Notes: a model not told the origin generated them from the letters alone. Counted from the stretch's first letter, positions 1 through 5,281 are shown. The stretch: DNA of 5,316 bases from SMWC01 sp963581225 (GCA_963581225.1 CAUZMW010000136.1:1-5316), one strand, 5' to 3'. Program-made: numbers and translations.

Positions 1-248
1 AGAAAGAATCCGCCCCCGCCGAGACCGGACCCAGCAGGTTCGACAACGCCTAATGCCGCGCTGACGGCGACGGCCGCATCGAACGCATTGCCGCCGTTCG
101 CGAGGATCTCGGCGCCGGCCTGACTTGCGAGAGGATGAGCGCTCGCGACAGCCGCTCGGTCCGGCAACACGCCGGCCGCGAACGCGACGCGTCCCACGAG
201 TATCAACCCAAGCGGAACGAGCGCTGCGTATCGAGGAGAGAACTTCAT
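1..248 (-). CDS. ggt: Gamma-glutamyltransferase precursor, N-terminal part (runs off left edge)
   Basis: Reading leftward from ATG at 248-246, 82 codons stay open to the window edge. Residues 1-25 look like a Sec signal peptide: a basic start (MKFSPR), a hydrophobic core (ALVPLGLILVG) and an AFA-like cleavage site near residues 23-25. Then comes the family's conserved N-terminal block: a V/A-A-S-A-H-P-L-A-S-Q-A-G segment (34-45), ILANGGNAFDAAVAVSAALG (48-67), VVEPAGSGLGGGGF (68-81). E. coli Ggt has closely similar ILKEGGNAVDAAVAV and LGGGGF stretches. Family members are periplasmic or secreted Ntn-hydrolases that cleave gamma-glutamyl bonds, for example in glutathione, and mature by self-cleavage. 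The catalytic Thr and the small subunit lie outside the window, so activity cannot be judged. The start is 2 bases after the coaD stop, suggesting cotranscription and translational coupling; no clear Shine-Dalgarno is seen. A paralogue with another gamma-glutamyl substrate remains possible. Confidence 0.88.
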   Translation of the reverse strand, partial: MKFSPRYAALVPLGLILVGRVAFAAGVLPDRAAVASAHPLASQAGAEILANGGNAFDAAVAVSAALGVVEPAGSGLGGGGFF

Positions 249-250
249 CG

Positions 251-733
251 TCAGTTACCAAATTTCGTCGTTAGACCTTCAGCGACACGCGGGTGCACGA
301 ACGCCGAGACATCGCCCCCTAGTCTAGCGATTTCGCGTACGAGACTGGACGATACGAACGTGTAGTTTTCTGTGGGGGTCAGGAACACAGTCTCAACCTG
401 ATCCGCTAAATGCCGGTTCATCGTTGCGAGTTGAAACTCGTACTCGAAATCAGATACCGCACGAAGCCCCCGAATGATCGTAGATAGACCACGCTCGCGA
501 GCGAAATCCACGGTCAGTCCCTCGTAGCCAGTGACGGACACGCCCGGGAGGTCCTTCAGCACATCGCTTGCCAATGCAACACGCTCTTCCAGAGAAAACA
601 GCGGTGTTTTGTCGGGATTCGTGGCTATCGCGACCACGACTTCGTCGAACAACTTCGTTGCCCGTCGCACGAGGTCCTCATGACCCCGAGTCACCGGATC
701 GAATGTTCCTGGATACATCGCGCTGACGCTCAT
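251..733 (-). CDS. coaD: Phosphopantetheine adenylyltransferase (CoA biosynthesis)
   Basis: A complete 160-residue protein, close to the 159 residues of E. coli CoaD. It transfers AMP from ATP to 4'-phosphopantetheine, giving dephospho-CoA and pyrophosphate, the penultimate step of CoA synthesis, in the cytoplasm. Visible family marks are the nucleotidyltransferase motif MYPGTFDPVTRGHEDL (6-21) with T10 and the GH pair at 17-18, the RGLRAVSDFEYEFQLATMNR block (88-106) that lines the substrate site, and the YTFVSSSLVREIARLGGDVS segment (124-143) that carries the second ATP-binding motif. The ATG at 733 places this motif at the usual distance from the N-terminus; the internal Met6 would begin right at the motif and is less likely. 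The gene follows rsmD on the same strand after 59 bases, a common bacterial pairing, and precedes the ggt-like gene by 2 bases. No key residue appears altered. Confidence 0.97.
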   Translation of the reverse strand: MSVSAMYPGTFDPVTRGHEDLVRRATKLFDEVVVAIATNPDKTPLFSLEERVALASDVLKDLPGVSVTGYEGLTVDFARERGLSTIIRGLRAVSDFEYEFQLATMNRHLADQVETVFLTPTENYTFVSSSLVREIARLGGDVSAFVHPRVAEGLTTKFGN

Positions 734-766
734 CTCTACGCGGCAACCTCAGCCTTAGATTTTGCC

Positions 767-796
767 ATTGTATCCCTGCGGCGGCGTGAGCGTCAT
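767..796 (-). promoter_or_regulatory. Candidate sigma-70 promoter for coaD
   Basis: On the minus strand ATGACG (796-791, 4 of 6 matches to TTGACA) is followed after 18 bases by TACAAT (772-767, 5 of 6 matches to TATAAT). Transcription would start near 760, about 27 bases before the coaD ATG. The -35 element overlaps the rsmD stop codon. This is a consensus match only; coaD could equally be read entirely from an rsmD promoter. Confidence 0.35.
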
Positions 797-1365
797 TCTT
801 GAAGCCCGAGTAGCCCGTAGCGTACTCGGCCTGCCCGCCCTTGCTTTAACAACACCGCGCCCGGAAGCGCTGCCGCGATTCGAACGAGATCACCGCCGGC
901 ACCCTGGATATCCGGGCGTTCGATATAAATTCGCGCCCGCGGCGCAAGCCACGGAGAAACTTTCGCAAGTATCGGTTCCAGCTGCAATTCGTAAGGTGCG
1001 TCGAGAAAAACGACATCAAACTGCCCGGACGCAGGCCAGTCGAGCACGGCCGACACATCTTCGCAGAGTACTTTCGCGGTCACTTCGAGTTTGTCGATCT
1101 GCTTCTCCAGCGAACGGACGAGCGACGGGTCGACTTCTACGAACCAGACATCGTCCGCGTCTCGTGACAATGCCTCCAGGCCCAATACTCCGGTTCCCGC
1201 GAACAGATCCAGGCAACGGGCACCGGAAATTACCGGACTCAGCCAGTTAAATAGTGTTTCGCGAACACGATCGGGCGTAGGCCGCACCGTGGTTCCGGCC
1301 GGGATGGCTATTCGCCTGCCGCGCCAGTTGCCGGCTATGATGCGGACGGAATTCTGCTTAGCCAT
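793..1365 (-). CDS. rsmD: 16S rRNA (guanine966-N2)-methyltransferase
   Basis: A 190-residue SAM-dependent methyltransferase. RsmD methylates N2 of G966 in helix 31 of 16S rRNA during 30S assembly. The N-terminal block RIIAGNWRGRRIAIPAGT and the diagnostic RPTPDRVRETLFNWL (28-42) are characteristic of the family. SAM motif I is LDLFAGTGVLGLEALSR (52-68); the acidic residue E77 (FVEVD) ends strand 2 and D103 (CEDV) follows in motif III. The catalytic motif IV, normally (D/N)PP(F/Y), reads DAPY at 122-125, with Ala replacing the first Pro. The ATG at 1365 is preceded by AGGG with 7 bases of spacing. The gene is divergent from ftsY across a 106-base region, the arrangement known in E. coli, and leads the rsmD-coaD-ggt set. 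No convincing minus-strand promoter was found in the shared region. Confidence 0.96.
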   Translation of the reverse strand: MAKQNSVRIIAGNWRGRRIAIPAGTTVRPTPDRVRETLFNWLSPVISGARCLDLFAGTGVLGLEALSRDADDVWFVEVDPSLVRSLEKQIDKLEVTAKVLCEDVSAVLDWPASGQFDVVFLDAPYELQLEPILAKVSPWLAPRARIYIERPDIQGAGGDLVRIAAALPGAVLLKQGRAGRVRYGLLGLQE

Positions 1366-1388
1366 AGGACAACCCTACCTCACCTGCA

Positions 1389-1416
1389 TTGAGGCGGCAT
1401 GGGCTGTGCGTATAAT
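1389..1416 (+). promoter_or_regulatory. Sigma-70 promoter of ftsY-ftsE-ftsX
   Basis: TTGAGG (1389-1394, 4 of 6 matches to TTGACA) is followed after 16 bases by a perfect TATAAT (1411-1416). Predicted initiation is near 1423, leaving a leader of about 50 bases before the ftsY ATG. It is the only strong -10 element in the rsmD-ftsY intergenic region. A 7-bp inverted repeat (1390-1396 and 1421-1427) brackets the -10. Confidence 0.65.
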
Positions 1417-1471
1417 TCTGCGCCTCAGCCCGATTCCAGAGAAGCTTCGTGCCATAGCCCGTGATGTCTTT

Positions 1472-2431
1472 ATGACTCCTACATCTCCCGACCGTCGGAA
1501 TGACCGAGACACCAGCCTTCTGAGCAAACTCAGGGGAAGCCTGGATCGGGGCAAGACCCGACTGCGCCGGGATCTGCGCGATCTGTTAGGCCGTAGAGCG
1601 TGGAGCGAGGCAACTCGCGAGGAGCTGGAGGAGCGTCTGCTCCAGGCGGATGTAGGCATCGATGCCACAGCATGGCTTCTATCGCGACTGGACGCGCGGG
1701 CGGCGGGCTCCGAGGCCGATCCCGAGAGTGCCCTGCGAATCATCGAGAGCAGCGTCACCGAATTATTGCAGACCTTCGAGCAGGAGCTGACGATATCGCA
1801 GGAGTCGAAGCCTTTCGTGATCCTCGTGGTTGGCGTCAACGGCACCGGCAAGACGACAACGATAGGCAAGCTGGCGCGACGACTGACGAATCAGGGTCGG
1901 TCCGTCATGTTGGCTGCCGGAGATACGTTCCGAGCGGCCGCTGTCGAGCAGCTCAGCGAGTGGGGCGAACGCACGGGAGCAGCCGTCGTCGCCCAAGCGC
2001 TGGGCGCAGACCCGGCGGCCGTCATCTTCGATGCATTGTCGTCGGCCCGTGCACGGGACGTCGATGTCGTCATTGCGGATACCGCGGGTAAGCCCCATAC
2101 ATCCGCAAGTCTGATGGATGAACTCAGGAAGATCAAACGAGTCATGGGTAAGATCCACGACGCGATCCCGCACGAAACACTTCTCGTGTTGGGCGCGAGT
2201 CAGGGTCAAAACGCGCTCGTACAGGCCGCGGAATTTCATCAAGCGCTCAAACTCAGCGGACTGATCGTCACGAAATTGGATGGCGCTGCGAAGGGCGGTA
2301 TTCTTCTCGCAATCGCTCGTCAACTCGGTCTGCCGGTCCGCTTCTTCGGCACAGGCGAGGGCGAGGATGATTTTCAGCCCTTCAACGCGCAGGACTTCAC
2401 CGACGCTCTTCTCGGAGACGACGACAGATGA
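1472..2431 (+). CDS. ftsY: Signal recognition particle receptor FtsY (SRP GTPase)
   Basis: A 319-residue SRP-receptor GTPase that docks Ffh-ribosome complexes at the inner membrane for cotranslational insertion. It has the N and G domains but not the long acidic A domain of E. coli FtsY (497 residues), which is common outside the enterics. A basic amphipathic N-terminus (19-43) could bind membrane. The N-domain motif is LLQADVG (56-62); G1 is GVNGTGKTTTIGKLA (121-135), then DTFRAAAVEQL (151-161), and G4 is TKLD (267-270). Departures: G3 reads DTAGKPHT (203-210) where DTAGR is nearly universal; LGASQGQNA (240-248) has Gly where DAxxGQN has Asp; GTGEGEDDF (293-301) replaces the usual GxGExxxDL. 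The frame stays open upstream to 1091, but that part overlaps rsmD antisense and the promoter, so ATG 1472 is chosen; it lacks a good Shine-Dalgarno. The stop overlaps the ftsE start (ATGA). Confidence 0.95.
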   Translation: MTPTSPDRRNDRDTSLLSKLRGSLDRGKTRLRRDLRDLLGRRAWSEATREELEERLLQADVGIDATAWLLSRLDARAAGSEADPESALRIIESSVTELLQTFEQELTISQESKPFVILVVGVNGTGKTTTIGKLARRLTNQGRSVMLAAGDTFRAAAVEQLSEWGERTGAAVVAQALGADPAAVIFDALSSARARDVDVVIADTAGKPHTSASLMDELRKIKRVMGKIHDAIPHETLLVLGASQGQNALVQAAEFHQALKLSGLIVTKLDGAAKGGILLAIARQLGLPVRFFGTGEGEDDFQPFNAQDFTDALLGDDDR

Positions 2432-3093
2432 TTCGTTTCGAGAGTGTCTACAAACGTTACCCGAACGGGCGCGACGCGCTAGCGAGCGTAAGCTTTCGAC
2501 TCGAGCAGGGCGAAATGGCGTTCCTAACGGGCCCGTCCGGCGCCGGCAAGAGTACGCTGTTGAAGCTCGTCGCGCTGATCGAGAGACCGAGCCGAGGAAC
2601 CGTACTAGTCGGTAGCCTGAACACTTCCAGAGTGCCGCGTCGCAAGATTCCCGAGTTCCGGCGCCGACTCGGGATCGTGTTTCAGGACCACAAGCTGTTG
2701 AATGACAGAACGGTGTTCGACAATGTCGCTCTGCCGCTTGTCATCGGCGCTTTGCGGCGGCGCGAGATTGGACGTCGCGTTCGCGCGGCGCTCGATCAGG
2801 TTGGACTCCTCGGTTTCGAAAAAAACTTCCCCGAATCGCTGTCTTCAGGCGAACAACAACGCGTCGGCATTGCCCGGGCGGTCGCCAGCCGACCGGAACT
2901 CGTGATCGCCGATGAGCCGACGGGAAACCTGGATCCGGAACTTTCTCGCGAAATTCTCGGCCTGTTCGAGCGATTCAATGAGGTCGGTGTGACCGTGCTG
3001 ATCGCCACACATGATCTCGGGCTGATCGAAGGGAATAACCACCGGCGGCTCAGGCTGGATGGCGGCAAGGTCGTGCCGGAAGTCGCGGAGTAA
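2428..3093 (+). CDS. ftsE: Cell division ATP-binding protein FtsE
   Basis: A 221-residue ABC ATPase (E. coli FtsE has 222). With FtsX it forms a divisome complex on the inner membrane that activates septal peptidoglycan amidases through EnvC-type partners. Motifs are all present: Walker A GPSGAGKS (35-42), Q-loop Gln86 in IVFQDHKLL, signature LSSGEQQRVGIARA (138-151), Walker B LVIADEP (158-164) followed by TGNLD, and H-loop His195 in ATHD. The FVFQDxxLL-like Q-loop segment and ADEPTGNLD fit the FtsE/LolD/MacB class, and the FtsX neighbour decides for FtsE. The signature has Ser in place of the first Gly of LSGGE, a mild change. The ATG overlaps the ftsY stop by 4 bases, with GGAG at 2414-2417 upstream, implying translational coupling. 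Confidence 0.97.
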   Translation: MIRFESVYKRYPNGRDALASVSFRLEQGEMAFLTGPSGAGKSTLLKLVALIERPSRGTVLVGSLNTSRVPRRKIPEFRRRLGIVFQDHKLLNDRTVFDNVALPLVIGALRRREIGRRVRAALDQVGLLGFEKNFPESLSSGEQQRVGIARAVASRPELVIADEPTGNLDPELSREILGLFERFNEVGVTVLIATHDLGLIEGNNHRRLRLDGGKVVPEVAE

Positions 3094-3100
3094 GCCACAC

Positions 3101-4021
3101 ATGATGCGACGGCTAAGATTCTACTTCGCGTTGCATGCGCAGAACCTATTCGGCGCGCTCGGGCGAATTGCGCGCCAGCCCGTCGGCAGCCTGATGACGA
3201 TCGTCGTGATCGCCATCGCGTTGGCGTTCCCGGCCGGTTTCCGAGTACTCCTGAACAACGCACAAAATATTAGCGGCTCTTGGAACGACGCCATCGACTT
3301 CACCGTTTATCTAAATATGGACATCGATACGTCAATTGCCGAGCAGTTAACGCGCGACATTGAGTCGCGAGAGGACGTCGCACAGGCGGTGTTTATCTCG
3401 CGCAGCGACGCTCTGGCCGACTTTCGTGCGTACTCGGGCTTCGGCGAGGCGTTGGATGCCTTGGATGAGAACCCTCTTCCGCACGCGCTCGTCGTACGAC
3501 CCGCGAGCGGGAATGCGGCAGACATAGCGGCGCTGGTCGGCGCTTTGGAATCCATGCCGGACACAGACTTCGTGCAACTGGATACCGCCTGGGTTGAGCG
3601 GCTGAACGGGATTCTCGCTCTCGCGAGACGAGTCGTGGATATCGCGACGATCCTGCTCGGTCTGGCCGTCGTGCTCGTCATCGGCAATACCATTCGGCTC
3701 GAGATCAATACTCGCCGCGAAGAGATTCAGGTGGTCAAACTCGTGGGTGGTAGCGATGGATTCATACGCCGGCCGTTTCTGTACATTGGATTTTTCTACG
3801 GGCTCGGCGGCGGAGTGATGGCGGCGCTCACGGTCGCGCTGAGCCTGAGCTTGATCGCATCGCCGACGCGTGCTCTGGCAGAGCTTTACGGGTCAGGCTT
3901 CAACCTCTCCGGCCTGACCGTGCTCCAGACGCTGGTGTTGCTGGGCAGTGGCGCGATCCTCGGCTGGGCCGGAGCCGGAATCGCGACCGCACGCCATCTG
4001 AGAGCCATAGAGCCTCGATAA
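3101..4021 (+). CDS. ftsX: Cell division protein FtsX (ABC-type transmembrane subunit)
   Basis: A 306-residue inner-membrane partner of FtsE. The layout is the usual four-helix FtsX plan: a short basic cytoplasmic N-terminus, TM1 about 30-52 (LMTIVVIAIALAFPAGF), a periplasmic domain about 53-177 that in the family binds the amidase activator, TM2 about 179-199, TM3 about 226-252 and TM4 about 273-295. The cytoplasmic signature GNTIRLEINTRREEIQVVKL (195-214) followed by VGGSDGFIRRPFLY (215-228) matches the E. coli GNSVRL...RR...VQKLIGATDGFILRPFLY region. The start ATG 3101 is 7 bases after the ftsE stop, with GGAG at 3087-3090; ATG 3104 is the alternative. The frame continues upstream to 3059 inside ftsE, but no better ribosome site is seen there. 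E. coli FtsX (352 residues) has a longer N-terminal cytoplasmic part. Confidence 0.96.
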   Translation: MMRRLRFYFALHAQNLFGALGRIARQPVGSLMTIVVIAIALAFPAGFRVLLNNAQNISGSWNDAIDFTVYLNMDIDTSIAEQLTRDIESREDVAQAVFISRSDALADFRAYSGFGEALDALDENPLPHALVVRPASGNAADIAALVGALESMPDTDFVQLDTAWVERLNGILALARRVVDIATILLGLAVVLVIGNTIRLEINTRREEIQVVKLVGGSDGFIRRPFLYIGFFYGLGGGVMAALTVALSLSLIASPTRALAELYGSGFNLSGLTVLQTLVLLGSGAILGWAGAGIATARHLRAIEPR

Positions 4022-4058
4022 CTCACTGTTAAATAAGGCTTTTAAGTTCTCTATTTAG

Positions 4059-4086
4059 GGAACGTGACGCGCTTTTAGCACTCTAA
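4059..4086 (+). promoter_or_regulatory. Candidate sigma-E (extracytoplasmic stress) promoter of rpoH
   Basis: GGAACGT (4059-4065) followed after 16 bases by TCTAA (4082-4086) fits the known E. coli sigma-E consensus (GGAACTT, about 16 bases, TCTAA or TCTGA) with a single mismatch. Predicted initiation is near 4092, about 34 bases before the rpoH ATG. E. coli rpoH also has a sigma-E promoter, so position and target are biologically coherent. This rests on pattern match only; whether the organism has RpoE cannot be seen here. Confidence 0.6.
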
Positions 4087-4104
4087 CCTCCAGAGTGATA
4101 AAAT
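4075..4104 (+). promoter_or_regulatory. Candidate sigma-70 promoter of rpoH
   Basis: TTAGCA (4075-4080, 4 of 6 matches) is followed after 18 bases by TAAAAT (4099-4104, 5 of 6 matches). Initiation would fall near 4111, very close to the ribosome site at 4117, giving a leader of only about 15 bases. It overlaps the sigma-E-like elements, so the two polymerase forms would compete. The match is weaker than the sigma-E one. Confidence 0.4.
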
Positions 4105-4116
4105 ATAGCCCAACTC

Positions 4117-4122
4117 AGGAGA
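4117..4122 (+). promoter_or_regulatory. Ribosome binding site of rpoH
   Basis: AGGAGA lies 3 bases before ATG 4126. The spacing is shorter than the usual 5-9 bases, but this is the only start in the frame with such a site, and it supports ATG 4126. Confidence 0.7.
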
Positions 4123-4125
4123 CCC

Positions 4126-4989
4126 ATGATTGTGACAACAGAAGTTGCTCTCAGAGATAACGTACTCGCGCTCAGCGGGCCGATCGGCAGCCTGAATCAG
4201 TACATGTCCGCTGCTTTCGCGATACCGGTTTTGAGCGCCGAGAAAGAATTCGAGCTGGCGACACGGCTACGGGATTCCGATGATCTGGAGGCCGCTCAGC
4301 AGCTCGTCATCTCTCATCTTCGATTCGTCGTGCACATCGCGCGCGGCTACACGGGCTACGGATTGCCCATAGGCGACCTGATTCAAGAGGGTAACGTCGG
4401 CTTGATGAAGGCCGTCAAGCGATTCGACCCGAACGTAGGCGTCCGGCTCGTCTCTTTCGCCGTACACTGGGTCCGAGCAGAGATTCATGAGTACGTTCTG
4501 AAGAATTGGCGGCTCGTCAAAGTCGCGACGACGAAGGCGCAGAGGAAGCTGTTCTTCAATCTACGTAAATCGAAGAAACATCTGGGCTGGCTGTCCAAAG
4601 ACGAGACCGAAGCGGTCGCGAGCGATTTGGGTGTGAGTACCCGCGAAGTCACAGAGATGGAGAAGCGGCTTTCAGGGCGCGATATCTCTTTCGACCCGGC
4701 TCCGGCGGAGGACGAAGAGTACGCGCCGATGGCCTACCTGCCGAGCCCCGGCAGCGACCCGGCTGAACTCGCGGAACACGACGACTGGCAGGCCGACTCG
4801 AATGGCCGGTTGAGGCAGGCACTAGGAGAACTCGACGAGCGTAGCCGTGACATCGTCGCGCGGCGCTGGCTCGGAGAAACCAAGGCGACACTGCATGAAC
4901 TTGCCGCCGAATACTCGGTCTCCGCCGAGCGCATCCGCCAGATCGAGGCGAATGCTTTCCGCAAGCTGAAAGGCTTCATGGCATCCTAA
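4126..4989 (+). CDS. rpoH: RNA polymerase heat-shock sigma factor RpoH (sigma-32)
   Basis: A 287-residue group 3 sigma factor (E. coli 284) that directs core polymerase to chaperone and protease genes. Region 1.2/2.1 spans about 20-75 (LVISHLRFVVHIARGY at 60-75). Region 2.2, the core-binding helix, is DLIQEGNVGLMKAVKRFDP (84-102). Regions 2.3-2.4 for melting and -10 recognition are VRLVSFAVHWVRAEIHEYV (106-124) and LKNWRLVKVATTKAQRK (125-141). The RpoH box QRKLFFNLRKSKKHLGW (139-155) separates it from RpoD and RpoS. Region 4.2, for the -35 element, carries a helix-turn-helix: TLHELAAEYSVSAERIRQIE (255-274) then NAFRKLK. An acidic, variable linker lies at 192-225. It follows ftsX after 104 bases containing sigma-E-like and sigma-70-like promoters. 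In E. coli the level is also set by an mRNA thermometer and FtsH/DnaK turnover; no clear thermometer hairpin was found here. Confidence 0.97.
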   Translation: MIVTTEVALRDNVLALSGPIGSLNQYMSAAFAIPVLSAEKEFELATRLRDSDDLEAAQQLVISHLRFVVHIARGYTGYGLPIGDLIQEGNVGLMKAVKRFDPNVGVRLVSFAVHWVRAEIHEYVLKNWRLVKVATTKAQRKLFFNLRKSKKHLGWLSKDETEAVASDLGVSTREVTEMEKRLSGRDISFDPAPAEDEEYAPMAYLPSPGSDPAELAEHDDWQADSNGRLRQALGELDERSRDIVARRWLGETKATLHELAAEYSVSAERIRQIEANAFRKLKGFMAS

Positions 4990-5013
4990 ACCTCGACGCG
5001 GAATAGCTCGTCG

Positions 5014-5087
5014 AATAAGGGGACGGTCTACCTAACTCACCGACTATATTGACCTGTCTGGATAGTTAGGTAGACCGTCCCCTTATT
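5014..5087. repeat. Perfect 24-bp inverted repeat, REP/MITE-like; possible rpoH terminator
   Basis: Arms 5014-5037 and 5064-5087 are exact reverse complements over 24 bases, enclosing a 26-base spacer (5038-5063). Key core: GGGGACGGTCTACCTAAC on the left arm. Pairing could extend outward by a G-T wobble and one C-G pair. From memory, palindromes with a GGGGAC-GTC-TACC-type core recur in many proteobacterial genomes near REP-associated tyrosine transposases (Y1 family); no transposase gene is visible here, so this would be a non-autonomous copy. Lying 25 bases after the rpoH stop and followed only by TTATT then TGC rather than a long T-run, it could act as a strong-stem terminator with a weak tail, in either direction. 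The palindrome is certain; its class and function are inferred. Confidence 0.85.
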
Positions 5088-5114
5088 TGCTTCGACCAAC
5101 GCCCCGGTAACCGT

Positions 5115-5228
5115 CAAAGGGGTGGGCATGATGGTTCATGTCGACTCGAAGCCGCCGGCACTCACGCTTAGCTCACTCGTGGTGGGTACGGCGCAGGGAG
5201 ACGTGGACCATTATGGCCGGCCCCTTTG
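5115..5228 (+). ncRNA. Long imperfect hairpin, candidate structured RNA
   Basis: Bases 5115-5142 pair with 5200-5228: 23 Watson-Crick pairs, 4 G-U wobbles, one mismatch (5124/5219) and one bulged G (5215). The apical part can fold further: CGCCG 5153-5157 with CGGCG 5189-5193, then CACG 5163-5166 with CGTG 5178-5181, closed by an 11-base loop, so the whole 114 bases form one rod. All four wobbles are G-U in plus-strand RNA but would be A-C in the opposite strand, which points to a plus-strand transcript. No family was recognised and no dedicated promoter was found; it could be read through from rpoH. It may instead be the subterminal palindrome of a mobile element. Confidence 0.4.
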
Positions 5229-5271
5229 CGTCTATATGAACTATCGCGACCGCCATATGCGGCGCGGCTGA
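5128..5271 (+). CDS. Small 47-codon frame, unknown
   Basis: ATG 5128 (or the adjacent ATG 5131) opens 47 codons ending at TGA 5269-5271. The AAAGGGG at 5116-5122 lies 5 bases upstream, a good Shine-Dalgarno match. The product starts MMVHVDSKPPALTLSSLVVG and continues through GDVDHYGRPLCVYMNY to a basic end (RDRHMRRG). It has no long hydrophobic segment and no motif I recognise. Both the ribosome site and the start codons lie in the left arm of the 5115-5228 hairpin, so the frame may be a by-product of a structured RNA, or translation may be controlled by the fold. A chance frame of this length is quite possible. Confidence 0.22.
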   Translation: MMVHVDSKPPALTLSSLVVGTAQGDVDHYGRPLCVYMNYRDRHMRRG

Positions 5272-5281
5272 TGCTAAGCTC

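Noticed and set aside
762..1250. Plus-strand open frame of 162 codons opposite rsmD
   Set aside because: Arg/Pro-rich composition with no motif, fully antisense to a well-supported gene.
1091..1471. N-terminal extension of the ftsY frame by 127 codons
   Set aside because: It lies antisense to rsmD and crosses the TATAAT promoter; its residues do not look like a FtsY A domain. ATG 1472 gives a normal NG-type FtsY.
1763..2323. Minus-strand open frame of 186 codons opposite ftsY
   Set aside because: Shadow of a conserved GTPase gene; no recognisable domain and low-complexity composition.
3059..3100. Upstream start for ftsX inside ftsE
   Set aside because: It would add 14 basic residues (AARSCRKSRSKPH) with no ribosome site; ATG 3101 has GGAG at a workable distance.
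4030..4057. TAAATA/TATTTA inverted repeat after ftsX as a terminator
   Set aside because: Only a 6-bp A/T stem with a 16-base loop and no T-run; too weak to call. It may simply be AT-rich promoter DNA.
4092..4160. RNA thermometer at the rpoH start
   Set aside because: The best pairing found by eye with the ribosome site is 4 bp (GAGA with TCTC); no extended helix is evident. A folding computation would be needed to reopen this.
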